The position numbers and the translations under genes were made by a program. 27,605 nucleotides of DNA from an uncultured Collinsella sp. (GTDB lineage: Bacteria; Actinomycetota; Coriobacteriia; Coriobacteriales; Coriobacteriaceae). The notes beneath the pieces are model-generated. The model saw nothing but the letters and a program-made list of their open reading frames with translations. It searched no databases and was not told where the DNA came from. Positions 1 to 6,806 of the stretch are shown here, in pieces (the first letter of the stretch is position 1; each line of letters opens with the position of its first letter). Where the stretch lies: assembly GCA_900547125.1 (NCBI GenBank), contig URFU01000013.1, positions 1-27,605 of the forward strand, in the 5' to 3' direction.

Positions 1-663
1 CTGGACGACGTCGAGGAGCTCGCTGCTAAGTCCGGCGTGCCCGTGTGGAACGGCCTGACCACTGAGTGGCATCCCACCCAGATGCTCGACGACATCCTGA
101 CCGTCCAGGAGAACTTCAATTTCGACATCAAGGGCAAAACCCTCGTCTTCATGGGCGACTGCAAGAACACCGTTGCTCGCTCCCTCATGGTTGTCTGCTC
201 CAAGCTCGGCATGAACTTCGTGGCCTGCGGCCCCGAGGAGTGCATGCCCGCCGACGACGTCATCGAGGCCTGCAAGCCCATCGCCGAGGCCAACGGCTGC
301 ACCATCAAGCTGACCACCGACGTCAAGGACGGCGTCACCGGTGCCGACGTTATCTACACCGACGTGTGGGTCTCCATGGGCGAGCCCGACGAGGTCTGGG
401 CCGAGCGCATCGCTCAGCTCACTCCGTCTCGTGTCACCTCCGAGGTCATGGCTATGGCCAACCCGGGTGCCATCTTCCTGCACTGCCTGCCCAGCTTCCA
501 CGACACCAACACCACGATTGGCGCCGAGAAGTGCGAGCAGTTCGGCATCACCGAGCAGGAGGTCACCGACGAGGTCTTCGAGAGCCCCGCTTCCAAGGTC
601 TTCGACGAGGCCGAGAACCGCATGCACACCATTAAGGCTGTCATGTACGCCACGCTCAAGTAA
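1..663 (+). CDS. arcB: Ornithine carbamoyltransferase, 3' part (5' end outside window)
   Basis: The frame is open from base 1 and gives 220 residues of the C-terminal, ornithine-binding part of a transcarbamylase (about 330 residues when complete). The enzyme interconverts ornithine plus carbamoyl phosphate and citrulline plus phosphate in the cytoplasm. Visible motifs are NGLTTEWHPTQ near residues 17-27, the FMGDCKNTVARS segment, and HCLPSFHD, whose His161-Cys162-Leu-Pro is the ornithine-side signature of the family. The C-terminal helix region (FDEAENRMHTIKAVMYATL) is complete and ends in TAA. The next gene is a YfcC-type carrier, the usual partner in an arginine deiminase pathway, so I infer a catabolic ArcB role; sequence alone does not exclude an anabolic ArgF. 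Family assignment is secure, and only the catabolic/anabolic choice is open. Confidence 0.93.
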   Translation: MDDVEELAAKSGVPVWNGLTTEWHPTQMLDDILTVQENFNFDIKGKTLVFMGDCKNTVARSLMVVCSKLGMNFVACGPEECMPADDVIEACKPIAEANGCTIKLTTDVKDGVTGADVIYTDVWVSMGEPDEVWAERIAQLTPSRVTSEVMAMANPGAIFLHCLPSFHDTNTTIGAEKCEQFGITEQEVTDEVFESPASKVFDEAENRMHTIKAVMYATLK

Positions 664-678
664 GAGCATCTAGCATCT

Positions 679-710
679 CGCTCGGGGTGTCTTGCTGCAC
701 ACCCCGAGCG
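679..710 (+). terminator. Hairpin after the ornithine carbamoyltransferase gene
   Basis: A perfect 12-bp stem (679-690 with 699-710, arms CGCTCGGGGTGT and ACACCCCGAGCG) and an 8-nt loop start 15 bases after the stop codon. The following bases (GCTTTGTCTG) make a poor U-tract, so it may be a partial terminator, or a stabilising or processing hairpin that lets some transcription continue into the carrier gene. Confidence 0.6.
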
Positions 711-726
711 GCTTTGTCTGGTAAAT

Positions 727-777
727 ATCTCGCGTCGGGCGGTGGGCACGGCACGGAAGATCCGCTTCGCGCGAGAT
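727..777 (+). other. Stem in the leader of the carrier gene
   Basis: ATCTCGCG (727-734) pairs perfectly with CGCGAGAT (770-777), enclosing 35 bases, and ends about 16 bases before the ribosome binding site of the downstream carrier. Together with the 679-710 hairpin it makes this intercistronic gap highly structured. No regulatory function is demonstrated. Confidence 0.35.
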
Positions 778-810
778 CAGTAAATGATTTATGAAGGGGG
801 GATGAGAACT

Positions 811-2289
811 ATGACTGAGACCGCTAAGAAAAAGCGCGGTATGCCTTCATCGTTCACCATTCTTCTTGCTCTGCTGGCAATTGTTGCAGTTGTTACCGTT
901 ATCGTCTCCGGTACGTCCGGCGGCGCGGTTACTGCCGCCCGTCTGAGCGATTTCTGTACCGCCCCGATTAAGGGCTTCGCTGACGCTCTGCCCGTCTGCC
1001 TCTTCGTTATGATCCTGGGCGGCTTCCTCGGCATGATGACCGAGACCGGCGCCCTGGACAACGGCATCGCCGTTCTGGTGCAGAAGCTTAAGGGCAACGA
1101 GATCATGCTCATTCCCGTGCTGATGCTCATCTTCTCCCTCGGTGGTACTACCTATGGTATGTGCGAGGAGACCGTTCCCTTCTACGCCCTGCTCGCCGCT
1201 ACCATGATGGCCGCTGGCTTCGACCCCATGGTCGGTGCCGCTACCGTCCTGCTCGGCGCTGGCTGCGGCTGCCTGGGCTCCACGGTTAACCCGTTCGCCG
1301 TCGGCGCTGCCGTTGACGCTCTGACCGGCGTTGGCATTGAGGTCAACCAGTCCATCATCATCGGCCTCGGTGCCGTCCTGTGGATTGTCACTACCGCTAT
1401 GTCCATCGTCTTCGTGATGAACTATGCCAAGAAGGTCAAGGCTGACAAGGGTTCCACCATCCTGTCGATGCAGGAGCTTAAGGACGCCGAAGAGGCTCAC
1501 GGCAAGGCTGCTTCCGAGGTTCACAATGAGGTCAAGCTCACTGGTCGTCAGAAGGGTGTTCTGATCGCCTTCGCCTTCACCTTCGTCGTCATGATCGTCG
1601 GCTTCATCCCGCTGGCCGACCTCAACGAGGGCGTCGCCAACTTCTTCGACGCTGGCGCTGTCTACGACGCCGACGGTAACGCCGTCGTCCAGGGCTGGTC
1701 TGCCCTGATCACCGGCCTGCCCATTGGCCAGTGGTACTTCGACGAGGCTTCCACCTGGTTCTTCCTCATGGCCGTCCTGATCGGTATCATCGGTGGCCTG
1801 TCCGAGAAGCAGATCGTTAACACCTTCATCACCGGCGCTGCCGACATGATGTCCGTTGTTCTCGTCATCGCCCTCGCCCGTGGTATCTCCGTCCTCATGG
1901 CTAACTCCGGCCTCGATGGCTACGTCCTCGACGCTGCCGCCAATGCTCTGGCTGGCCTGTCCGGCGTGATCTTCGCTCCCATGAGCTTCCTGGTCTACTT
2001 CGGCCTGTCCTTCCTGATCCCCTCGACCTCCGGTATGGCCACCGTCTCCATGCCCATCATGGGACCGCTGGCTGTTAAGCTCGGCTTCTCGCCCGAGGTC
2101 ATGGTCATGATCTTCTCCGCCGCCATCGGTGTCGTGAACCTGTTCACCCCGACCTCCGGCGCCATCATGGGCGGTCTCGCCCTGGCCAAGATCGAGTGGA
2201 CGACCTGGCTCAAGTTTGCCCTTAAGCTCATCGTCGCGCTCTCCGTCGTCTGCGCCGTCATCCTGACCGTCGCCTGCGTGCTGCTCTAA
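811..2289 (+). CDS. YfcC-family carrier, probable arginine/ornithine antiporter
   Basis: A 492-residue integral membrane protein of the YfcC / C4-dicarboxylate anaerobic carrier type. After a short basic N-terminus (KKKRG) it has about ten or more hydrophobic segments. Family hallmarks are GGTTYGMCEETVPFYALL, the GCGCLGSTVNPFAVG segment with its conserved Asn-Pro-Phe, FLIPSTSGMATVSMP with the Ser-Thr-Ser-Gly turn, and a related NLFTPTSGAIMGG repeat near the end. An upstream in-frame ATG exists at 784, but a GAAGGGGGGA ribosome binding site at 793-802 sits 8 bases before the ATG at 811, so 811 is preferred. Position directly after ornithine carbamoyltransferase suggests exchange of external arginine for ornithine in the arginine deiminase pathway. 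That substrate is inferred, since YfcC relatives transport several compounds. Confidence 0.88.
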   Translation: MTETAKKKRGMPSSFTILLALLAIVAVVTVIVSGTSGGAVTAARLSDFCTAPIKGFADALPVCLFVMILGGFLGMMTETGALDNGIAVLVQKLKGNEIMLIPVLMLIFSLGGTTYGMCEETVPFYALLAATMMAAGFDPMVGAATVLLGAGCGCLGSTVNPFAVGAAVDALTGVGIEVNQSIIIGLGAVLWIVTTAMSIVFVMNYAKKVKADKGSTILSMQELKDAEEAHGKAASEVHNEVKLTGRQKGVLIAFAFTFVVMIVGFIPLADLNEGVANFFDAGAVYDADGNAVVQGWSALITGLPIGQWYFDEASTWFFLMAVLIGIIGGLSEKQIVNTFITGAADMMSVVLVIALARGISVLMANSGLDGYVLDAAANALAGLSGVIFAPMSFLVYFGLSFLIPSTSGMATVSMPIMGPLAVKLGFSPEVMVMIFSAAIGVVNLFTPTSGAIMGGLALAKIEWTTWLKFALKLIVALSVVCAVILTVACVLL

Positions 2290-2372
2290 GTACCCAACGG
2301 GTACCCCACGGAAACCTTGCCGATCCTGTAAAGGATCACCTGGTCATCGTCTGTCCGGTGGGGTAAACCCAC
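2286..2372 (-). CDS. Candidate 28-residue ORF antisense to the 3' region of the carrier gene
   Basis: On the minus strand a GTG at 2372 follows an AGGAG-type site (complement of 2380-2384) with 7-base spacing, and opens a 28-codon frame ending in TAG at 2288-2286, just inside the carrier's 3' end. It begins GLPHRTDDDQV and ends GKVSVGYPLGT. The good start context is the only support; the same DNA forms stem-loops in either strand, so it may be structure rather than a gene. Confidence 0.22.
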   Translation of the reverse strand: MGLPHRTDDDQVILYRIGKVSVGYPLGT

Positions 2373-2498
2373 CGGTAGACTCCTACCTTTAGCCCCCTTC
2401 CGTTCCGTGCGCGGGAGGGGGCGCTCTCATGTTGCGCGGTTCTACGAACCGCGCAACTAGTCGACGCTGCGCGCTGCCCAGGACGACAATTTGTCATT
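2290..2498. other. Gene-poor interval with a run of stem-loops
   Basis: No convincing plus-strand gene is seen here. Five hairpins follow one another: 2290-2295/2299-2304 (GTACCC), 2322-2326/2333-2337 (GATCC), 2355-2362/2368-2375 (CCGGTGGG), 2392-2401/2413-2422 (GCCCCCTTCC with one G-T pair) and 2431-2442/2446-2457 (perfect 12 bp, GTTGCGCGGTTC). TACCCCAC at 2302-2309 can also pair with GTGGGGTA at 2358-2365, which excludes the first and third hairpins. It could be a structured 3' UTR or a small RNA. I match it to no known RNA family. Confidence 0.5.
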
Positions 2499-2499
2499 C

Positions 2500-2541
2500 A
2501 AAAGGCAAGGCATGACCAGAAGGTCTATGCCTTGCCTTTTT
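2500..2541. terminator. Strong bidirectional rho-independent terminator
   Basis: A perfect 14-bp stem (2500-2513 AAAAGGCAAGGCAT with 2527-2540) continues into an inner GACC/GGTC stem with loop AGAA. Five Ts close the plus-strand side and four As flank the other side, so it can stop transcription from both directions. It marks the end of the carrier transcript. Confidence 0.88.
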
Positions 2542-2718
2542 CATGCCAACTTGTACGTCCTGGACGTCGCTCGCTGACTTATGCTCAACCTGCGACGTTC
2601 CCCTTAATTGGTGCAGGGGGCTGCTTGTTCGCTCTGGTACCCGTTCGCTGTCCGTTCTCTGCCCGCGACGTTTCTGTTGTTGGTGCAAAGGGGTCAGGTT
2701 ACTTCGCGCCAAAAGGGG
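2542..2718. other. Intergenic stretch without recognised features
   Basis: I find no supported gene here. Short related words recur (TTGGTGCAGGGGG at about 2609, TTGGTGCAAAGGGG at about 2679), and one segment reads GGGGTCAGGTTACTTC. They may be decayed repeat or mobile-element debris, but nothing identifiable remains. Confidence 0.3.
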
Positions 2719-2787
2719 AAGTTGCGGTGGAATAGTTCCTGTTTGGCCGTCTTGAGGGGTTAAACGGGAACTATTTCACCGCAACTT
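2719..2787. repeat. 26-bp near-perfect inverted repeat (long hairpin)
   Basis: The arms 2719-2744 (starts AAGTTGCGGTGG) and 2762-2787 (ends CACCGCAACTT) are complementary over 26 positions with two differences, both of which become G-U pairs in the plus-strand RNA. The loop is 17 bases. It has no T-run, lies between a terminator and the next promoter, and encodes nothing recognisable. A dispersed palindromic element or an inactive miniature element is plausible. Confidence 0.7.
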
Positions 2788-2849
2788 ATTGATGGCGTGT
2801 TTGGTTGGTGCCTGTTGATGGTCTGGGTAGCGGGGAGGGCGGGCTCCGT

Positions 2850-2855
2850 TATAAT
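2850..2855 (+). promoter_or_regulatory. -10 element for the DUF1846 gene
   Basis: A consensus TATAAT lies 40 bases before the chosen start codon, directly after the inverted repeat and upstream of a single-gene unit. I see no good -35 at 16-18 bases, so the call rests on the -10 and its position. Confidence 0.5.
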
Positions 2856-2894
2856 CGCCTAGAACATTAAATGGAAACGGGACGGGAGCCATAT

Positions 2895-4376
2895 ATGCGC
2901 CAGGGTTTCGACAACGCGAAGTATATCGAGCTGCAGGCCGCTCACATTAAGGAGCGCATCTCGCAGTTTGGCGGCAAGCTGTATTTGGAGTTTGGCGGCA
3001 AGCTGTTTGACGACTATCACGCGAGCCGCGTGCTGCCGGGTTTTGAGCCGGACAGCAAGTTTCGCATGCTCAAGAGCATAGCCGACGACGTCGAGGTCAT
3101 CATCGCCATTAACGCGAACCACATCGAGAAGAACAAGGCTCGCGGTGACCTGGGCATTACCTATGACGAGGACGTCTTGCGCCTGGTCGACCTGTTCCGC
3201 GGCAACGGTTTTGCTGTCGCGGCCGTGGTCATCACCCAGTACGCTGGCCAGCCCGCCGCCGACGTCTTCCGCAATCGCCTGAACGCGCTCGGCATTCCCG
3301 CCAAGTTGCACTATCCCATCGAGGGCTATCCGCACGACGTCGACCTGATCGTGTCCGACGACGGCTATGGCAAGAACGAGTTTGTCGAGACCACTCGTCC
3401 GCTCGTCGTAGTCACCGCGCCGGGTCCTGGTTCAGGTAAGCTCGCCACCTGCCTGTCTCAGCTCTATCACGAGCACAAGCACGGCACCGCCGCCGGCTAC
3501 GCCAAGTTCGAGACTTTCCCGGTCTGGAATCTGCCCCTCACGCATCCGGTCAACATCGCCTACGAGGCCGCCACGGCCGACCTCGACGATGCCAATATCA
3601 TCGACTCCTTCCACTTGGAGGCCTACAACAAGACCACGGTCAACTACAACCGTGACGTCGAGGCTTTCCCGGTGGTCCGTGCTCTGATGGAAAAGATCCT
3701 GGGCAAGAGCCCCTACCAGAGCCCCACGGACATGGGCGTCAATATGGTCGGTTTTGCCATTACCGATGACGATGCCTGCCGCGACGCTTCCAAGATGGAG
3801 ATCGTCCGCCGCTACTTTACCGCGGTCGAAAATGTGCGCCGTACCGGCGTGGGCGATGAGCAAGTCGACCGTCTCAAGATCATTATGAAGAAGGCCGGTA
3901 TCGACAAGAACTACTCGCCGGCACGCTCGGCCGCCCTTACCAGGGAGCAGCTGACGGGTGGCCCCGTAGGCGCCATGGTCATGCCCGATGGCTCCGTGGT
4001 GACCGGTAAGACCTCCACGCGCCTGGGTGCCGCAAGTTCGCTCATTATGAACGCCCTCAAGCATGTCTCGGGCGTCGACCTTGAGCTCGAGGTCATTAGC
4101 GATGAGGCGATCGAGCCTATCAGCAAGCTCAAGACGCATTTCCTGGGTAGCAAGAACCCGCGCCTGCACACCGACGAGACGCTTATGGCGCTCTCGATCA
4201 CCTCGGCAACGAGCGAGACGGCGGCCCGCGTCCTTTCGGGCCTGGAGCAGCTGCGCGGCTGCGATGCCTTCTTTAGCGTGATCATCTCGCCGACGGACGA
4301 GACGGTGTTGCGCAAGCTAGGCATCAACGTGTGCTGCGAGCCCAAGTTCGAGCGCCGTGGTTTCTTCCACCGCTAA
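2895..4376 (+). CDS. UPF0371 / DUF1846 family protein
   Basis: A 493-residue cytoplasmic protein beginning MRQGFDNAKYIELQAAHIKERI, as expected for the DUF1846 (UPF0371) family, whose members are about 490-500 residues and whose biochemical role is not established. An in-frame ATG exists 24 bases upstream at 2871, but GGGAG at 2884-2888 lies 6 bases before the ATG at 2895, and family members start at this point. A glycine-rich PGPGSGKL turn at residues 176-183 resembles a P-loop but has Leu after the Lys. Conserved-looking segments include NLPLTHPVNIAYEAATADL and SPYQSPTDMGVNM. It has its own -10 upstream and a terminator downstream, so it is probably transcribed alone. Confidence 0.9.
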   Translation: MRQGFDNAKYIELQAAHIKERISQFGGKLYLEFGGKLFDDYHASRVLPGFEPDSKFRMLKSIADDVEVIIAINANHIEKNKARGDLGITYDEDVLRLVDLFRGNGFAVAAVVITQYAGQPAADVFRNRLNALGIPAKLHYPIEGYPHDVDLIVSDDGYGKNEFVETTRPLVVVTAPGPGSGKLATCLSQLYHEHKHGTAAGYAKFETFPVWNLPLTHPVNIAYEAATADLDDANIIDSFHLEAYNKTTVNYNRDVEAFPVVRALMEKILGKSPYQSPTDMGVNMVGFAITDDDACRDASKMEIVRRYFTAVENVRRTGVGDEQVDRLKIIMKKAGIDKNYSPARSAALTREQLTGGPVGAMVMPDGSVVTGKTSTRLGAASSLIMNALKHVSGVDLELEVISDEAIEPISKLKTHFLGSKNPRLHTDETLMALSITSATSETAARVLSGLEQLRGCDAFFSVIISPTDETVLRKLGINVCCEPKFERRGFFHR

Positions 4377-4395
4377 GCCTGGATAAATTGGTCTG

Positions 4396-4434
4396 AAAGG
4401 GGCACATCGGATATACATTCGGTGTGCCCCTTTT
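4396..4434 (+). terminator. Rho-independent terminator after the DUF1846 gene
   Basis: A 17-bp stem (4396-4412 with 4417-4433, two G-U pairs; core AAAGGGGCACA/TGTGCCCCTTT) with loop ATAC and a TTTT tail. The A-rich left flank makes it possibly bidirectional. Confidence 0.9.
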
Positions 4435-4500
4435 ATCAACAAAGCTACCGTTTAACCTAAAAATAGCCCGTTTACCTGCCTATAAGCGATTTGGGCGGTA

Positions 4501-4506
4501 TACAAT
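4501..4506 (+). promoter_or_regulatory. Possible -10 element for the small winged-helix gene
   Basis: TACAAT occurs in an AT-rich patch after the previous terminator, 120 bases before the start codon; no convincing -35 is visible. The leader between them contains an 8-bp hairpin, CATGATGG (4542-4549) with CCATCATG (4560-4567). Confidence 0.35.
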
Positions 4507-4625
4507 AACCCTAACTGTTTCATCCTTTTGCGGGGATGCCGCATGATGGATGTTGCCGGCCATCATGGGGTGTGCCGGTCGCGCACGGTGCAAGTGATGC
4601 CCGTGCTCGGTTTGAGGAGGCTGCC

Positions 4626-4964
4626 ATGGCTGGCAAGGGTCGTGCGAGTGTCAACGATATGAAGCGTGTCGAGGTGCAGGTGCTGATGGAGATCGCACAG
4701 CAGTCCGAAGACAACGGCGGATTTTATGGCTTTTCGCGCAAGACGCTTGCCGAGCGTGTGGGGGTGTCTCCATATCGCGCCCGCGCGGCAATTGAACGCT
4801 TGGAATCCGAAGACATCATTGAGGTCGTCTCGCGCTACAGCGACGACGGCGGCCAGCTCGCAAATGGTATTTGTCTCACGGAGCGTGGCGAATGGTATCT
4901 AGAGGGCATCCGTGCCGGTATGCTCGTGTGGGACTTGATCAAGGACGAAGTCGCCGATCGATAA
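4626..4964 (+). CDS. Small winged helix-turn-helix DNA-binding protein, unassigned
   Basis: A 112-residue protein. The start at 4626 is fixed by GAGGAGG at 4614-4620, 5 bases upstream; an upstream ATG at 4536 in the same frame lacks a ribosome binding site. Residues of about 12-95 read as a winged helix: a helix (VEVQVLMEIAQQ), a helix-turn-helix (FSRKTLAERVGVSPYRARAAIERLESEDII) with the recognition helix around SPYRARAAIERLE, then a wing (IEVVSRYSDDGGQLANGICLTERG). It is single-domain with no ligand or membrane segment, like small MarR/PadR/GntR-type regulators, but I cannot place it in a named family. It stands alone, with terminators on both sides, so neighbours give no clue to its targets. 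Confidence 0.75.
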   Translation: MAGKGRASVNDMKRVEVQVLMEIAQQSEDNGGFYGFSRKTLAERVGVSPYRARAAIERLESEDIIEVVSRYSDDGGQLANGICLTERGEWYLEGIRAGMLVWDLIKDEVADR

Positions 4965-4988
4965 CAGCGTGCATTCATAGTGGAAACG

Positions 4989-5021
4989 ACGCCGTCTGGG
5001 CAACCGGACGGCGTTTTGTTT
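4989..5021 (+). terminator. Rho-independent terminator after the winged-helix gene
   Basis: ACGCCGTC (4989-4996) pairs with GACGGCGT (5007-5014), extended by three further pairs to a GCAA tetraloop, and is followed by TTTTGTTT. Confidence 0.88.
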
Positions 5022-5055
5022 CGAGATGGAGAAATGCGATTGCGCGTAAGAAAAA

Positions 5056-5084
5056 TTGTGTGCGGCGCGCGTCGCGAGTATTAC
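5056..5084 (+). promoter_or_regulatory. Candidate pyrG promoter and leader
   Basis: TTGTGT (5056-5061) and TATTAC (5079-5084) are separated by 17 bases; an overlapping TACAAT at 5082-5087 is an alternative -10. The roughly 50-base leader can fold CCCGTA (5093-5098) with TACGGG (5119-5124). CTP-sensing attenuation is known for pyrG in Bacillus, but I see no terminator in this leader, so such control is not supported here. Confidence 0.5.
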
Positions 5085-5142
5085 AATGAAGACCCGTAAG
5101 ATGTGTATGGACAACTTCTACGGGAAGCGCAGGTAACTCAAT

Positions 5143-6804
5143 ATGACCAAGCATGTGTTCGTGACCGGCGGTGTGGTTTCGTCTCTGGGTAAGGGTATTA
5201 CCGCGGCCTCGCTGGGCCGTCTGCTCAAGTCGCGCGGCTACAAGGTAACGATGCAAAAGGCCGACCCGTATCTGAACGTCGACCCCGGCACCATGAGCCC
5301 GTTCCAGCATGGCGAGGTCTTTGTGACCGAGGACGGCTACGAGTCCGATCTGGACCTGGGCCACTACGAGCGCTTTATTGACGAGAACCTGACCCGCGAT
5401 TCCAACTTTACGACTGGTGCCATCTATAAGAGCCTGATCGCCCGTGAACGTCGCGGTGACTTTTTGGGCGGCACCGTGCAGGTGATTCCGCACGTCACGA
5501 ACGCCATTAAGGATAAGTTCCGTCGTATTGAGGAGCAGACCGGCTCCGACGTGGTCATCACTGAGTTGGGCGGCACCATCGGCGACATCGAGTCGCAGCC
5601 GTTTGTCGAGGCCATTCGCCAGTATCGCAAGGAGGCCGGCCCCGAGAACGTCTGCTACATACACGTGTCGCTCGTTACCTATATCGCCGCCGCCCACGAG
5701 GTCAAGACAAAGCCGACGAAGCACTCCGTCAAGGAGCTCCGCAGCTTTGGTATCCAGCCCGATATTATCGTTCTGCGCTCCGACCACCATATCGACGATG
5801 CCATCCGCGGCAAGATCGCAAGCTTCTGCGACGTCGACACCGACTGTGTCTTTACCAACGAGGACTGCGCGAGCATTTACGATGTTCCGCAGCTGCTTGC
5901 CGAGCAGGACTTTGACCTGCGCATTTGCGAGCGCCTGGGTCTGGATCCGCGTGAGCGCGACATGAGCGAGTGGAATGAGTTCCTGCGTAAGCAGAACCAT
6001 GCCAACCATCACGCCGATAAGGTTAAGATTGCCGTCGTGGGTAAGTACACGCAGCTGCCCGATGCGTACCTGTCGGTTATCGAGGCCCTGCACCATGCGG
6101 GCGTCTTCTACGATCGCCATGTGGACGTCCAGCTGGTCGACGGCGAGAGCCTCGACGAGCAGAATGTCTCCGAGGTTCTGGGCGACGCCTCGGGCATCCT
6201 GGTCCCCGGCGGCTTTGGCAAGCGCGCCCTGGAGGGCAAGATCCTCGCGGCCGAGTTTGCCCGTGAGCACAAGATTCCGTATCTGGGCATTTGCCTGGGT
6301 ATGCAGGTGGCCGTGTGCGAGTTCGCCCGCAACGTCGTCGGCCTTGCCGGCGCCAGCTCTTCCGAGTTCGATCCGGATGGCCCGTATAGTGTCATCGACT
6401 TGATGAGCTCGCAGGAGGACGTGACCGAGAAGGGCGGCACCATGCGCCTGGGCGCCTATCCGTGCAAGCTCGCCGCCGATACCCTTGCTCGCGAGGCATA
6501 TGGCGAGGAACTCGTCTACGAGCGTCACCGTCACCGCTTTGAGTTCAACAACGCCTTCCGCGACCAGCTCGAGGATGCCGGCTTGGTTATCTCTGGCCTC
6601 TCGCCCGACGAGCGCCTGGTCGAGATGGTCGAGCTGCCGCGCGACGTGCATCCGTGGTATGTGGCAACTCAGGCTCATCCCGAGTTCAAGAGCCGCCCGA
6701 CCAACCCGCAGCCGCTGTTCCGCGAGTTCGTGCGCGCCTCGATCGGCCAGCACGAGGGTGTCGACCGTCTGCAGGTGACGCCCAAGAACCTCGCTACGGA
6801 CTAA
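5143..6804 (+). CDS. pyrG: CTP synthase (glutamine hydrolysing)
   Basis: A 553-residue enzyme, normal length for the family, that converts UTP plus ATP and glutamine to CTP, the last step of pyrimidine nucleotide synthesis. The N-terminal synthetase domain opens with FVTGGVVSSLGKGITAASLG (P-loop Lys17) followed by QKADPYLNVDPGTMSPFQHGEVFV. The C-terminal class I glutamine amidotransferase domain has the GILVPGGFG oxyanion segment, the nucleophile Cys384 in GICLGMQ, and His512/Glu514 in QAHPEFKSRP. All catalytic residues are intact. The start follows an AGG-containing leader and matches the family N-terminus. A terminator precedes its promoter, and xerD follows at once with no terminator, so the two are probably co-transcribed. 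Confidence 0.98.
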   Translation: MTKHVFVTGGVVSSLGKGITAASLGRLLKSRGYKVTMQKADPYLNVDPGTMSPFQHGEVFVTEDGYESDLDLGHYERFIDENLTRDSNFTTGAIYKSLIARERRGDFLGGTVQVIPHVTNAIKDKFRRIEEQTGSDVVITELGGTIGDIESQPFVEAIRQYRKEAGPENVCYIHVSLVTYIAAAHEVKTKPTKHSVKELRSFGIQPDIIVLRSDHHIDDAIRGKIASFCDVDTDCVFTNEDCASIYDVPQLLAEQDFDLRICERLGLDPRERDMSEWNEFLRKQNHANHHADKVKIAVVGKYTQLPDAYLSVIEALHHAGVFYDRHVDVQLVDGESLDEQNVSEVLGDASGILVPGGFGKRALEGKILAAEFAREHKIPYLGICLGMQVAVCEFARNVVGLAGASSSEFDPDGPYSVIDLMSSQEDVTEKGGTMRLGAYPCKLAADTLAREAYGEELVYERHRHRFEFNNAFRDQLEDAGLVISGLSPDERLVEMVELPRDVHPWYVATQAHPEFKSRPTNPQPLFREFVRASIGQHEGVDRLQVTPKNLATD

Positions 6805-6806
6805 GG

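Noticed and set aside
2431..2457. GGTTC-containing hairpin considered as a tRNA T-arm
   Set aside because: The surrounding sequence gives no acceptor, D or anticodon arm; it is a simple 12-bp hairpin.
2494..2755. Three short open frames (67-72 codons) in the gap before the DUF1846 gene
   Set aside because: They overlap one another on both strands, lack ribosome binding sites and have no recognisable motifs.
4975..6753. 592-codon open frame on the minus strand opposite pyrG
   Set aside because: pyrG on the plus strand is unambiguous with all catalytic residues. High-GC codon usage leaves few stops in the antisense frame, and the translation has no recognisable domain.
6654..6806. Upstream extension of the xerD frame into pyrG
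   Set aside because: It would overlap the conserved C-terminal glutaminase end of pyrG by 150 bases; the extra residues are unlike any XerD N-terminus. GTG 6807 is adequate.
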